Shown here: piece by piece, positions 34,271 through 43,593 of the stretch | How the letters are laid out: every line of letters begins with the position of its first letter | How positions within the stretch are numbered: the first letter of the stretch is position 1 | Source of the DNA: Pseudomonadota bacterium | GTDB lineage: Bacteria; Pseudomonadota; Gammaproteobacteria; Competibacterales; Competibacteraceae | Assembly (NCBI GenBank): GCA_022709365.1 | Contig: JAKLIY010000017.1 | Coordinates: 17,249 to 81,248 of the forward strand | DNA length: 64,000 nucleotides | Direction of reading: 5' to 3' | Position numbers and translations under genes: made by a program | Notes under the pieces: generated by a model | The model's input: the letters and a program-made list of their open reading frames with translations, nothing else | Database searches by the model: none | What the model was told of the DNA's origin: nothing

Positions 34271-34435
34271 GGCGGCGGTTCTGATCGGCGATAGTTTTTG
34301 TGGTTGATTCCTGGGAAAGGATGGGTATCCTTTATTTCCACAAGGTTAATCGACTCTGGCATAAATCGCCATGCGCGCCAGCAGTGCCTCCTGCGAACGG
34401 AAGGACATCGAGCGTTCGTGGAGGCGCTCTTGGCT

Positions 34436-34717
34436 TTACCGCAACAACCGCTCCAACCGCCGCGCTTCGCCGGCAACGAGTTCCCGGTGGGCGAAATCCT
34501 GCACCGTCGCCGCCAGCGGACTGTATAGCAGCATCAAGGCCTGTTCCGCCGCCCGGCGGGCTTCCAGCGGTTGCCCCGTTTCCAGCAAGGCCACTGCCTG
34601 CTGTTCCAGCGCGGCAGCCTCGGCTTCAATCACCAGCAACGCGCTTAAATCCGCGCCACAGCGATAGCAGACCGGTTCCTCCTTAAACCGGGCGCGACAA
34701 ACCGGGCAGCGTTCCAT
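34436..34717 (-). CDS. Small zinc-ribbon protein of the Hsp70 operon
   Basis: A 93-residue protein with an N-terminal four-cysteine ribbon (CPVCRARFKEEPVCYRCGAD: two CxxC pairs) followed by an alpha-helical, alanine- and glutamate-rich region with the look of a TPR-like helix pair. I recognise no named family. Its ATG is 2 bp after the hsp70 stop, so it is translated from the same message as Hsp70, GrpE, the J-protein and the TPR protein, and probably works with them. Confidence 0.7.
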   Translation of the reverse strand: MERCPVCRARFKEEPVCYRCGADLSALLVIEAEAAALEQQAVALLETGQPLEARRAAEQALMLLYSPLAATVQDFAHRELVAGEARRLERLLR

Positions 34718-34719
34718 GA

Positions 34720-36474
34720 CTACGACTCCAGATAAAACAGAATGTCAGATAGCGTCGCCACCGGCTCAGCCAGGGCATCAATATCCTCTTCGCGCAACGC
34801 ATCCTTAATCGACTCCATCAGGTTGATCATCTCCTCGCGATCCTCTTCGGCGGCGCGATCCAGCAATCGTTCCGCTTTCTCCACCAGCGCCTTGGCCTGC
34901 ACCGTCAGTTGATGATCGCTGGTGGCAGCATTGGCCGCCGGTTTCACCAGCACATGCTCTTCGTCAGCGAATAAAGCGTTGACCCGATCCCGCGCCGTTT
35001 GCAGTTCACCTTCCTGGAAGTGGGTCAGCGCATTGTCGATGCGGATCGACTTCTCCAACCCGGTGTTTTTCTCGCGGGCAGTGACGTTCATAATGCCATT
35101 CACATCCAGAGAGAGCTGAAGCACAATCGGATTGCCGGAGGGCACCTTGCTCAGATTTTCCACGGTGAATTTGCCGATTTCGATATTGTTCAGCGCATCC
35201 GGGTCCTCTCCCTGGTAGATATCGACCTCGACCACCTCCTGCCGATCGACAACGGTATAGAACACCTCGCTCTTGGTCACCGGAATTGGCGTATTTTTGT
35301 GGATGATCGGTACATAGGTAAACGGGTAGGGGAAGCCGTTCCGGTCGCTCAGGGCGCTGGTGCCGAAGGTATAGGGTGTAATGTCTACCAGCACCGCCGA
35401 GACTGCTTCGCCCGCCAGCATCCCCGCTTGAATCGCCGCGCCCGTGGCAACGCATAAATCGGGGTTGACCTCGGCGCGGACCGTCAGACCCAAATCCGCT
35501 TCCAGCCGCTCGGTAATCACCGGGGTGCGGGTCGCGCCGCCCACCAGCAACACTTCGTCGATATCGGATACGGTGAGATTGGCGCCTTTCAGGGCGATAT
35601 GCACCGCTTCCAAAGTCTCATCGATGTAACCGTGAATCATCGCCTCGTAGTCGTGCCGCGCCAGTTCCAATGACAAATTAACCGGCGTCCCGGCCTTGTC
35701 CAGCAGGTATTCCTCTTCAATCCGGACGTAGGGCTGGTCGGACAGGGCGATCTTGGCGTTTTCCGCCGCCCGGGTGATACGAGCCATGGCCTTGCGCGAG
35801 GTGGTCGGATCAGCGCTCTGGCTTTTCAGATGCTCCACCAGGTGGGCGACGATCTTGGCGTCAAAGTCATCGCCGCCCAAGTGATTGTTGCCGTGGCTGG
35901 CCAACACCTCAACGACGTTGTCCTCGATACTCACCACCGACACGTCAAAGGTGCCGCCGCCCAGATCGTAGACCAGCACCTTTTTGTGGTCCTGATGGTT
36001 GGCTTCATAAGACAGGGCGGCGGCGGTCGGTTCGTTGATGATCCGCATCACTTCCAGCCCGGCAATCTCGCCGGCTTCCCGCGTCGCCTGGCGCTGGGCG
36101 TCGGAAAAATAGGCTGGAACGGTGATCACCGCTTTGTGAACTGGCTCGCCCAGATGGGCTTCGGCAATCTCTTTCAGCCGCCGCAGGATGATGGCGGAAA
36201 TTTCCTGAGGACTGTAATGCGCATCGCCCAGTTCAAGCTGGTCGGCGCTGCCCATCCGCCGCTTGATGGACTTGATCGTGCGCTCGGGATAAAGCACGTA
36301 CTGGTTCTTGGCCGGTTCACCGACCAGGATGGAGCCATCATCAGCGAGACTGACGAAGGAAGGCAGGATCGGGTGACCGGGGGTAATATCGATGACGGTG
36401 ACACGACCGTTTTCCACCACCGCGACTTCAGAGTTGGTGGTGCCCAAGTCAATGCCAATGATTTTTTCAGCCAT
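34720..36474 (-). CDS. Hsp70-family chaperone (DnaK paralogue)
   Basis: A 584-residue Hsp70, shorter than DnaK (about 638). The ATPase domain is intact: IGIDLGTTNSEVAVVENGRV, RIINEPTAAALSYEANH, VLVYDLGGGTFDVSVVSIED and DEVLLVGGATRTPVITERL. The substrate-binding beta domain follows (GNPIVLQLSLDVNGIMNVTA), and the helical lid is shortened, ending without the EEVD-like or Q-rich tail of DnaK. It sits in a five-gene minus-strand cluster with its own GrpE and J-protein, so it is a specialised second Hsp70 machine rather than the housekeeping DnaK, which in this class usually pairs with full-length dnaJ. Confidence 0.9.
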   Translation of the reverse strand: MAEKIIGIDLGTTNSEVAVVENGRVTVIDITPGHPILPSFVSLADDGSILVGEPAKNQYVLYPERTIKSIKRRMGSADQLELGDAHYSPQEISAIILRRLKEIAEAHLGEPVHKAVITVPAYFSDAQRQATREAGEIAGLEVMRIINEPTAAALSYEANHQDHKKVLVYDLGGGTFDVSVVSIEDNVVEVLASHGNNHLGGDDFDAKIVAHLVEHLKSQSADPTTSRKAMARITRAAENAKIALSDQPYVRIEEEYLLDKAGTPVNLSLELARHDYEAMIHGYIDETLEAVHIALKGANLTVSDIDEVLLVGGATRTPVITERLEADLGLTVRAEVNPDLCVATGAAIQAGMLAGEAVSAVLVDITPYTFGTSALSDRNGFPYPFTYVPIIHKNTPIPVTKSEVFYTVVDRQEVVEVDIYQGEDPDALNNIEIGKFTVENLSKVPSGNPIVLQLSLDVNGIMNVTAREKNTGLEKSIRIDNALTHFQEGELQTARDRVNALFADEEHVLVKPAANAATSDHQLTVQAKALVEKAERLLDRAAEEDREEMINLMESIKDALREEDIDALAEPVATLSDILFYLES

Positions 36475-36496
36475 GAGGAAAGTTAATCTCGTATTT

Positions 36497-36524
36497 GGAG
36501 TTCGGAGTTCGAGGTTTAGGGTTC
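36497..36524. repeat. Heptamer repeat between hsp70 and grpE
   Basis: Four tandem 7-mers, GGAGTTC twice and then the variants GAGGTTT and AGGGTTC, fill part of the 41-bp gap. Similar 7-bp arrays occur at 7687 and 62881. Confidence 0.7.
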
Positions 36525-37247
36525 GCTGCGATCTTCGGGTTGCGAACCACGGTCCTCGGTTTTCGGATGTTCAGCCGGCGGTTCCGGTCGGCGATTGACC
36601 TTGACTTCTGCCAGTCGTAACAGTTCGCCCTGCCAGAGATAGCCCTTGCGCAGCTCTTCGGTGACGATGCCGTTGGCCAAATCTGGACGTTGATCCAGTT
36701 CGGCGGCGCGCATGGTGTGTGGATCGAGAGGCTTCCCTTCAGCAGTCAGGGCGACGACTTGCTGAGCGTTCAGGATTTGATCCAGTCGCCGCAGACTGAT
36801 GTCCTGACCTTGGGCAACCGCTTGCAGCAAATCTCGTTCCCGCCGCCGTCGTCCCAGCACCCGAACCCACAATGTGGGGTGGTAGTTGTGCAGGACGCGC
36901 AATCCGGCCTCGAAGCGGTCACGCAGTTCGACTAATTCCAGCAGCACCGGCTTCAACGCCGCTCGTTGCTGTTCGGGCACTGCGTTGCGGGCGCGATCCA
37001 GTTCATTGCCGAGTTGGCTGTGACTGGTTTGCAGGGTTGCAAACACTGCCCGAAATTCGTCGAGTACCGTTTTGACCTGGCGTGATTCCAGCCGGACTTC
37101 GTTTTTCAACGCGACCAGTTCAGCGAATAGCGAATACAGGTCGGTCCGCCGGTGGCTTTTATCCGCTTCAGACGGGACAGCTTCGGGTTGTTCGTCCAGA
37201 TAGGCGCGAAAACGGTCCAACAAGCGTTCTGTAGTTTCGGTATCCAT
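36516..37247 (-). CDS. GrpE-like nucleotide exchange factor (divergent)
   Basis: A 243-residue protein with a long N-terminal helical region and a GrpE-like core, recognised mainly by the C-terminal pattern: DLANGIVTEELRKGYLWQGE followed by LLRLAEVKVNR, which corresponds to the GrpE signature (V..V...GY...... LRPA.V.V). The first half is rich in Glu, Arg and Leu and probably forms the dimeric coiled coil. It is followed by hsp70 and preceded by the J-protein gene, which fits a dedicated exchange factor. It is longer than E. coli GrpE (197) and the call rests partly on context. Confidence 0.75.
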   Translation of the reverse strand: MDTETTERLLDRFRAYLDEQPEAVPSEADKSHRRTDLYSLFAELVALKNEVRLESRQVKTVLDEFRAVFATLQTSHSQLGNELDRARNAVPEQQRAALKPVLLELVELRDRFEAGLRVLHNYHPTLWVRVLGRRRRERDLLQAVAQGQDISLRRLDQILNAQQVVALTAEGKPLDPHTMRAAELDQRPDLANGIVTEELRKGYLWQGELLRLAEVKVNRRPEPPAEHPKTEDRGSQPEDRSEP

Positions 37248-37256
37248 GCGAGGTCT

Positions 37257-37562
37257 TTATTTCTGACTGGTCAGACGGTGGTTGAGCCATTGCCACAGTT
37301 GCTGTTCAGTCAAGCGGCGAGGCGGGCCGGGGTGCAGGGCGGTCGTTACCAGTCCAGAGGGATCCGGGGTTTGGCGCTGGAACAGTCGGTAGCGCAATCG
37401 ATCCCGCCGGGTTTTGATCGTTTCATAAGCGGCGCGAATCGTTTGAAAGCGTTCGGGATCCCGTTCTGGTGGATGCTCGCGCACCTGTTGCAGGTACGCT
37501 TTCTTGATGACGTCGTCGTCCGCCGTTTCGGCGACATCCAGTACGATAAACGGATTCTGCAT
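37257..37562 (-). CDS. J-domain protein with HPP in place of HPD
   Basis: A 101-residue protein whose first 60 residues form a J domain: NPFIVLDVAETADDDVIKKA, then YLQQVREHPPERDPERFQTI and RAAYETIKTRRDRLRYRLF. The canonical HPD tripeptide that triggers Hsp70 ATPase is HPP here, with ERDPERF following, so stimulation of Hsp70 may be altered. The C-terminal 40 residues are short and basic with no zinc-finger or substrate domain. It lies 2 bp after the TPR gene and 9 bp before grpE. Confidence 0.85.
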   Translation of the reverse strand: MQNPFIVLDVAETADDDVIKKAYLQQVREHPPERDPERFQTIRAAYETIKTRRDRLRYRLFQRQTPDPSGLVTTALHPGPPRRLTEQQLWQWLNHRLTSQK

Positions 37563-37564
37563 AG

Positions 37565-40009
37565 TTATCCCCGGCGGCGTTCGGGTCGGCCACGACCCGG
37601 TGGTGGAAAGTCATCCATATCCATGTTCAGCAGTTCCTCAAGCCCCTCGCCGCCCAGCAACAGGGCTTTCATGATGGCCCTTTGCACTTCAGGTGGGAAT
37701 TCATCGTCGGGAGGCAGGCTGTCCAGTATCTGGTCTAGCATCCGCTTCCTTAAAGCCGGGGGCATCTGCGCCAGGTTTTCACGCATTTGCGCCAATTCTC
37801 GCGGCATTGGCGGCAGCGTGGATCGAGGCCCACCGCGTGGCCGGGGGAAGGGCATCGACATCCTGCCCTGATAGAGAAATCGGGCGATTCGCATCACGGC
37901 GCGGTGGTCATTTGCCGCTTTGGCCGTGTCCAGCGCGTCCTCCAGTCGGTCATCATCGCGCTTGTTGAGGTCATCTGCCTCACCCTCGGCGCGACCGTAG
38001 ACTTGGTAGTAGATGAAAATCGGTCGTTCTGGATAGTGTTGGAGCGCTCCGGTCGCAGCGTATTCCAGCAGTTCATAATGCGGCGCTTGATGCAGGCACT
38101 CACACACCGATAGAAAATCCTCTTCTTTACCGAGTTCCTTGATCGCTTGCTTCAGCGGCTTTTCCAGATCTTCCAGCACCGAACTGATGGCGTCGACGCC
38201 TTCTTCCTGGTAGGCGTTGACCCATTGCGTCAGTGTCAGCAGATCAGTCCGGCTGGCGGTGAATTTGCGGGGATCGCCCAAACCCAGATCGCGCTGAAAG
38301 GTTGCCGGTTCCAGCTTGAGGCGGGCGGCCTCCACCGCCAGCCGGAACCAGCCCAGTAACGGGCTGCCGGCCAGGCGGACGCCTTCCCGCAGCCCGTTTT
38401 GCATCGGTTCCTGCTGATGTTGCCGGAAAGCCAGCAGACCCCGATTGATTTCGACGATACCCGTGCGGGCGTTATCGCGTTCAAGCTGGCTGGCGCTGCC
38501 CAATTCCTTTTCTGCCAGCGCGTATTTGCCGGCGATCATCTGCTTGCGGGCGTGGGCCAGGTGCGAGTTGATCAGAACAGCGCGGGCCTTGCTGTTGATC
38601 GGATCGAGTTCCAACACCCGTTCGGCAAAACCGGCAGCTTTCTTATAAGCCTTGCGGGCCGTCGCAGTAGCTACCGCAGCCATTAGCACTTGCGGATCGT
38701 CGGGGAATTGCTTAACCGCGCGTTCCACCCACTGGTGATATTCCTTGTCTTCGTCGGCTTCCTGATAATGCGTCGCTATCTGCAAATAGGTATCGCGGTC
38801 ATCGGGATCGAATTCCAGGCTTCGCTTGAGGTATTCGCAGACGGCCGGGTTATCCTCCCAACTATAATCCCTGTGCTTTGCCAGTTCCGCCATGTGGCGC
38901 AGCACCAGCGCAGCCATGAGTCGGTGATCCGGGTTTTTCTTGTCTTTGGCCAGTTCATCGACACAGGTTTGCCAATGGCGCAGGGCGTGGTGGAGATCGT
39001 GTTCCTGCTCAGCCTGAAAGGCTTGGAGGCGATGCGCTTCGAGCGTGGGTAACGGTCCGAACAACTTGGTGTAAGTGGGCTGTCCCTTGGGATAAACGGC
39101 TAACAGAGCCAGACAGGCTTGGCGGGCCTGTTCCTGGTCCAGGAGCGCCGGATTATTGGTGATGAAGCCAAATAACGTCTTGTCGTTGGGATGCTCGCCC
39201 AGTCGCGCCCATTCCTTGAGTAGCTTGATTTGCTGCGGATTCAGACCGAGAAGCTGGGCAGCCAAATCGCGCTGGATGGAATCGAGCGCCAGCAAGGCTC
39301 GGGCGGGTTGAGGGGCAGTAACGGCGCGGACGATTTCCGCCAGATCGTGATAGGGGGATGTTGCCGGGATACGTTCGACCAGCGCTGGAGCGCCAGCGGG
39401 ATCGGTTTCCAGTCTCAACAGCGCGGAAAGCGCCTGCCGCAGGTCGCGGTACGGGGAACGGATCGGGATGTTTTGCAAGCATTCGCGCACCACGGCTTCG
39501 GCCTCGCCCTGACCGTAAGCGCGCAGCGCGGCTTGAGCAGCATCCAGTTGCCGACGCAAGGGCGCATCCTGAGGCAGAGTTTGGAGGACCTCTTTTTGCC
39601 CGGCCAGCAAGAGCGCCCCGAGCCGGGTTTCCAGTTCGCCGGCGCCGGACAGCGCGGCGGCATGTTGCCCATAGGCGCGCATGGCCTTGGCGTATTGGCC
39701 GGTTTGCAGCAGCCAATCGACGTACAACTCGGGTTGTCGGGTCTGGCCGCACAGGCTGGGAATATTCTCCCAGAGAACGGCAGCTTCCCGGTACATGCCT
39801 TTACTGGCCAATTGTCTGGCCCGTTCCAGATAGGCGCTGGCCAGCGCTTCATGCCAGCCGGCCTGCGGTTCGCGTTTCAGCAGCGATTTGTAGACGTCAA
39901 TCGCGTCCTTGTAGTCATGGGTTGCCAGGAGAGCTTCACCACGGGTGATCAGTTCCCGGGTCGGCAGTTCCTCAAGGCGGGGACGCGACGATGGGGACGG
40001 TTTGCGCAT
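37565..40009 (-). CDS. Large TPR-repeat protein of the Hsp70 operon
   Basis: An 814-residue, largely alpha-helical protein without signal peptide or membrane segment. Tetratricopeptide-like units are visible near the N-terminus (LITRGEALLATHDYKDAIDV, YKSLLKREPQAGWHEALASA) and in the middle (YLKRSLEFDPDDRDTYLQIA and AAGFAERVLELDPINSKARA). The C-terminus is proline/arginine- and aspartate-rich (DMDDFPPPGRGRPERR). I do not know this family by name. Being first of the TPR-J-GrpE-Hsp70-Zn-ribbon set with 2-41 bp gaps, it is the obvious candidate for client recruitment or scaffold. Confidence 0.75.
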   Translation of the reverse strand: MRKPSPSSRPRLEELPTRELITRGEALLATHDYKDAIDVYKSLLKREPQAGWHEALASAYLERARQLASKGMYREAAVLWENIPSLCGQTRQPELYVDWLLQTGQYAKAMRAYGQHAAALSGAGELETRLGALLLAGQKEVLQTLPQDAPLRRQLDAAQAALRAYGQGEAEAVVRECLQNIPIRSPYRDLRQALSALLRLETDPAGAPALVERIPATSPYHDLAEIVRAVTAPQPARALLALDSIQRDLAAQLLGLNPQQIKLLKEWARLGEHPNDKTLFGFITNNPALLDQEQARQACLALLAVYPKGQPTYTKLFGPLPTLEAHRLQAFQAEQEHDLHHALRHWQTCVDELAKDKKNPDHRLMAALVLRHMAELAKHRDYSWEDNPAVCEYLKRSLEFDPDDRDTYLQIATHYQEADEDKEYHQWVERAVKQFPDDPQVLMAAVATATARKAYKKAAGFAERVLELDPINSKARAVLINSHLAHARKQMIAGKYALAEKELGSASQLERDNARTGIVEINRGLLAFRQHQQEPMQNGLREGVRLAGSPLLGWFRLAVEAARLKLEPATFQRDLGLGDPRKFTASRTDLLTLTQWVNAYQEEGVDAISSVLEDLEKPLKQAIKELGKEEDFLSVCECLHQAPHYELLEYAATGALQHYPERPIFIYYQVYGRAEGEADDLNKRDDDRLEDALDTAKAANDHRAVMRIARFLYQGRMSMPFPRPRGGPRSTLPPMPRELAQMRENLAQMPPALRKRMLDQILDSLPPDDEFPPEVQRAIMKALLLGGEGLEELLNMDMDDFPPPGRGRPERRRG

Positions 40010-40045
40010 TCGGTTAGACTCTTGATGTTCCGGAGGGCGGGCCGG

Positions 40046-42949
40046 TCAAACCGCGATGAGGGTGAAATCGGCCTGTTCGGTCAACGTTCGGGCATCGCTG
40101 AGCACCGCGCAGCAAGCGCGTTCCGGTTGCAGATAAGTGGCGGCAACCCGTTGCAGATCGTCGAGGGTCACGGCCAATACCCGTTGTCGATAGGCGCGGC
40201 GCTGCTCCGGGGTGCGGCCAAACAGGCTGCCGAAAAAGGCGCTGATTGCTTCGCCGGCCGGGGAGCCGGGTTTGTCGATGGCGGCGATGACGCCGAGAAT
40301 CGCTTCCTCCAGCGTCCGGGCGGGATGCGGGTTGGTTTGCAGCCAGTCCAGCGCCCGGTCGAAATCGGCCAAGGTATCGGCCAATCGCGGATCGCGGTAG
40401 GAATGGAAGCGGAACGCGCCGCTGTCAGGATGGTAGCCCGCGCCGCCGCCGTAAGCGCCGCCCTGTTCGCGGATGGCGCGATGCAGGTAGCCGTTGCGCA
40501 GAAAGTCGCCGAGGACGTGCAGGGCTGGCGCATCGGGATGGTTCGGTGCGACGGTGGGATAAGCCTTGGCGCAGAAGTTGACTTGAGTGTTGACGCTGAA
40601 TCCCAGGCGGGCAGGGGACGCCTCCGGTGCAGTCAGGGTGAACGGTTCCGCCAGGGTTGCGCCGTCCCGCCATTGCGCCGCCAAGGCTTCGACGATGGCG
40701 TCCTGGCGTTCCGCCTCGCTGACCACCAGCAGTTGGCATGGCGTATGTTGCAGGCGGTCGCGCAGCCGTTCCAGCCGGTGGGCGGAATGGGCCAACGCTT
40801 CGGGATCGTCGAGCGCATCGTCCAGCGCTTTAAGCTGTTTCAGCCCGGCCAACCCCTCCCAGCGATGGTTGAGCGCGGCCACGGGACTTAAGCTGGAACT
40901 GGCGGCGGCCAGGGCCAGCAGATGGCCGTGATCGGTGATGCCTTCCTCACGATGGGCGCGCAGTTGGGCGACCAGTTCCCGTAACCGGGGCAGCTCATCA
41001 AAGCGAGCGGAGGTGAACGTTTCCCACAGCAGATCAGACAGGGCGGATTGATTGCGGGCCAGCGCCTTGCCGGCCAGCACCATAACACCCTTGACCTGTT
41101 GCACGTCGTCCACGCCGCCGCGCACGTTGGCGCGGGCGCTGAGTCCGCCAGTGATTGCCGCTTGCCGGGCCTGGGTGGTTCGATAATCGCGCCCGGCGCT
41201 GCCGACTTCACTCAGGCAGGCGCAGAACAGCGGCAGTAAATCCAACTCATCGGGTTCCAGCGCCGGCAGATCGAGAATGGCTTGCAGATAAACCATGCCG
41301 TTGGTGCCTTGGGCGTACCAGGCGGCGGGGAGATTAGCGACGGGACGATGGACGCCCTCGGCGATTTTCAATTCCACCGGCACGTCTTCCAGGCCGACCT
41401 TGGGCAACTGTTCGGGATCGTCCTGACGTTGCTGGCGTTCGGCCAGGATGCGCGCCTGTTCGACAATGCGGGCTTGATCGGCGTCGGTCAACGTGGCGCG
41501 CAGGGTTGCTAATCGTTCCTGTTCCGCTGCGGTCTGTTTCGCGCTGAGTTCAGCATCCGGAACCATGGTCAAGCGGACCTGATGAGGATTATCCAGCAGC
41601 AGTTGCCGCACCAAGTGCGGGATAAAATCGGGATCGCGGCTTTCGGCGCGGAGTTGTTCCAGGAGCGGATCGCTGTCCAGCGCCGGGAGCGGATCAGCGC
41701 CGTGAATTGCCGGGGTCAGCGCTTCCATGATCAGGTGCAGACCGTAGGGAAAGCCGTCGCCGGTGATTTCCCGCTCGCTCAATTCGAGTTGATGCAGGGC
41801 AGCGTCAATCGCCTCCTGCGGTGCGCCTTGGGCGACGACCTGTTGCAGCACGTCAAAGATGAGTTGTTCAACCGCTTCGGCGCATTCAGGATTGGAGCCT
41901 TCCAGCCCGCAAACGAAGGTCGCTTCGCGGGTGGCCGTGTCGAAACCGCATAAAGGCGAGGGTGAAGTTCCCAGTTCCGACGTTTCCAGCGCATGGCGTA
42001 GCGGCGAACTGCTGTTATCCAGCAGCACGTCGCTGAGCAGCCGCGCCCGCAAGGTTGCCAGCGGGTCGGTGATCGGTCCGAGTAGCCACGCTAATACAAT
42101 ATGGGTCTGGTCGCTGAGGTCGTCGGTCCCGTCCAGAGGATAGTGAATGAGATCGGTAACCGGCGCGGTATACCGGCACTCATCGGGAATGGCTAAATCA
42201 AGTTCCAACGCCTGAAACTGACTCAGCGCTTGGTTCTCGAAGCGTTCTTGATGTTCAGCGGCGGGAATGTCGCCATAGGTGAGGAAAATGGCATTGGACG
42301 GGTGATAGTGGCGGGCGTGAAAGGCTTTCAGTTGTTCGCGGGTGAGATCGGGAATCGCCGCCGGATCGCCGCCGCTGTTGTGATGATAAGTCGTGGTCGG
42401 GAACAGCCGGCGCTGTAATTCCTGGCCGAGTCGCTGCACCGGCGAACTCAGCGCGCCTTTCATTTCGTTGAATACGACGCCCTTGAACAGTAGTTCGGAC
42501 TGCGGGTTGTCGGGTTGGGCGAATTCCAGGCGGTGGCCTTCCTGGGCAAAGTCATATTCATTCAGCAGGGGAAAGAATGCGGCGTCCAAATACACATCCA
42601 GCAAATTGTTGAAATCCTTTTTGTTCTGGCTGGCGAACGGGTAGGCGGTCCAGTCGCTGCTGGTGAAGGCGTTCATGAAGGTGTTGAGCGACCGGCGAAT
42701 CATCATGAAAAACGGATCGCGCACTGGATAGCGCCGGCTGCCGCACAGCGCGGTGTGTTCCAAGATATGCGCAACGCCGGTGGAATTTTGCGGCACGGTC
42801 AGGAAGGCGACCATGAAGGCGTTATGCGGGTCATCGGCGGCGAGATGAAGATGGCGTGCGCTGGTCACGAGATGACGGTATTCCTGGAATTCCAGCCGCA
42901 GGGCGGGAACGGGGTGACTGCGCAGGTGCTGAAAGGCGGGATGAGTCAT
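40046..42949 (-). CDS. M16C metalloprotease (presequence-protease/PreP-like)
   Basis: A 967-residue zinc peptidase of the M16C family. The inverted zinc motif HxxEH is in GVAHILEHTALCGSRRYPVR near residue 60, and the distal glutamate of the zinc site is expected about 75 residues later (FKGVVFNEMKGALSSPVQRL). The four homologous M16 domains and the PreP-specific stretch SLNTFMNAFTSSDWTAYPFA are present. No signal peptide is obvious, so it probably degrades peptides in the cytoplasm. ATG 42949 is used; 20 extra in-frame residues from 43009 have no family support. It lies 36 bp upstream of the TPR/Hsp70 operon, in the same direction, so peptide disposal and chaperone genes may be co-expressed. 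Confidence 0.93.
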   Translation of the reverse strand: MTHPAFQHLRSHPVPALRLEFQEYRHLVTSARHLHLAADDPHNAFMVAFLTVPQNSTGVAHILEHTALCGSRRYPVRDPFFMMIRRSLNTFMNAFTSSDWTAYPFASQNKKDFNNLLDVYLDAAFFPLLNEYDFAQEGHRLEFAQPDNPQSELLFKGVVFNEMKGALSSPVQRLGQELQRRLFPTTTYHHNSGGDPAAIPDLTREQLKAFHARHYHPSNAIFLTYGDIPAAEHQERFENQALSQFQALELDLAIPDECRYTAPVTDLIHYPLDGTDDLSDQTHIVLAWLLGPITDPLATLRARLLSDVLLDNSSSPLRHALETSELGTSPSPLCGFDTATREATFVCGLEGSNPECAEAVEQLIFDVLQQVVAQGAPQEAIDAALHQLELSEREITGDGFPYGLHLIMEALTPAIHGADPLPALDSDPLLEQLRAESRDPDFIPHLVRQLLLDNPHQVRLTMVPDAELSAKQTAAEQERLATLRATLTDADQARIVEQARILAERQQRQDDPEQLPKVGLEDVPVELKIAEGVHRPVANLPAAWYAQGTNGMVYLQAILDLPALEPDELDLLPLFCACLSEVGSAGRDYRTTQARQAAITGGLSARANVRGGVDDVQQVKGVMVLAGKALARNQSALSDLLWETFTSARFDELPRLRELVAQLRAHREEGITDHGHLLALAAASSSLSPVAALNHRWEGLAGLKQLKALDDALDDPEALAHSAHRLERLRDRLQHTPCQLLVVSEAERQDAIVEALAAQWRDGATLAEPFTLTAPEASPARLGFSVNTQVNFCAKAYPTVAPNHPDAPALHVLGDFLRNGYLHRAIREQGGAYGGGAGYHPDSGAFRFHSYRDPRLADTLADFDRALDWLQTNPHPARTLEEAILGVIAAIDKPGSPAGEAISAFFGSLFGRTPEQRRAYRQRVLAVTLDDLQRVAATYLQPERACCAVLSDARTLTEQADFTLIAV

Positions 42950-43009
42950 GGGTTGGGTTTTGGGGCGAGCGCCGAGGTCGTGGAGATTGAAAGTCGGGAG
43001 CCAGTGCAT

Positions 43010-43412
43010 TCAGGGCTGTTGCCGGGAGGCTGTCGATGTCAGCGGCGGGTTACCCGATTCCGGCTGGAAACGGTGAATGCGCGTCAGGACATCCGCCAGG
43101 GTATTTTTTGCCATGGCCGTATCGTAATCGGTTTGCAGGCCAATCCAAAACCCATCGTTCATGCCGAAGAAGCGCGCCAGACGCAACCCGGTGTCAATCG
43201 TGATCGCCCGCTTGCCGGCGATGATCTCGCCGATGCGTCGCTGTGCGTCGCTGTGGTACACCAATTTCCTTGGCCAGTCGATACTGGGTTAAACCCATCG
43301 GCTTCAGAAAGTCCTCCAGCAGGATTTCACCGGGCGTCACCGGCGGCAGCTTGCCGCCTTCCGCTACGTCAGAAAAATCCATCGGGTTCAGGTCTTCAAC
43401 GCGGATGTTCAA
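43010..43412 (-). pseudogene. higA: HigA-type antitoxin, frameshifted by a 10-bp tandem duplication
   Basis: An XRE-family HigA antitoxin gene split into two frames. The first piece (start 43412) reads [20 protein letters not shown] and [16 protein letters not shown]; the second continues [20 protein letters not shown] and FFGMNDGFWIGLQTDYD. Between them the sequence TGCGTCGCTG occurs twice in tandem. Removing one copy restores the HigA-like [12 protein letters not shown] exactly. A GGAGG ribosome site precedes ATG 43412. The gene lies 12 bp after the equally damaged higB remnant. A homopolymer error cannot explain this, though an assembly artefact could. Confidence 0.85.
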
Positions 43413-43424
43413 GCGGTTCCTCCA

Positions 43425-43587
43425 TTAGTGATAGTCAACGATCTCGACATTCCAGGCATTACCCTCGCGCCACTCAAAACAGACTCGCCATTGTTGGTTG
43501 ATGCGGCAACCCATCCGCATTAAAGCGCCGGACCCGCTCATGGGCGAACACGGCTGCGGTTTCCTTGTTAGCGAATGTTTTGATCAT
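43425..43587 (-). pseudogene. higB: HigB-type toxin remnant with internal deletion
   Basis: From ATG 43587 the frame begins like a HigB/RelE toxin (MIKTFANKETAAVFAHERVR RF) but soon stops. In another frame the end of a HigB is clear: INQQWRVCFEWREGNAWNVE then IVDYH and stop at 43425. Normal HigB proteins are about 92 residues; here roughly 40 central residues are missing, including the catalytic region. The toxin is therefore dead, which would permit the loss of the antitoxin frame. Confidence 0.8.
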
Positions 43588-43593
43588 GGAGGA

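Noticed and set aside
39230..40891. A 553-codon plus-strand frame
   Set aside because: Opposite the TPR gene and the M16 protease, crossing their boundary, with shadow-like composition.
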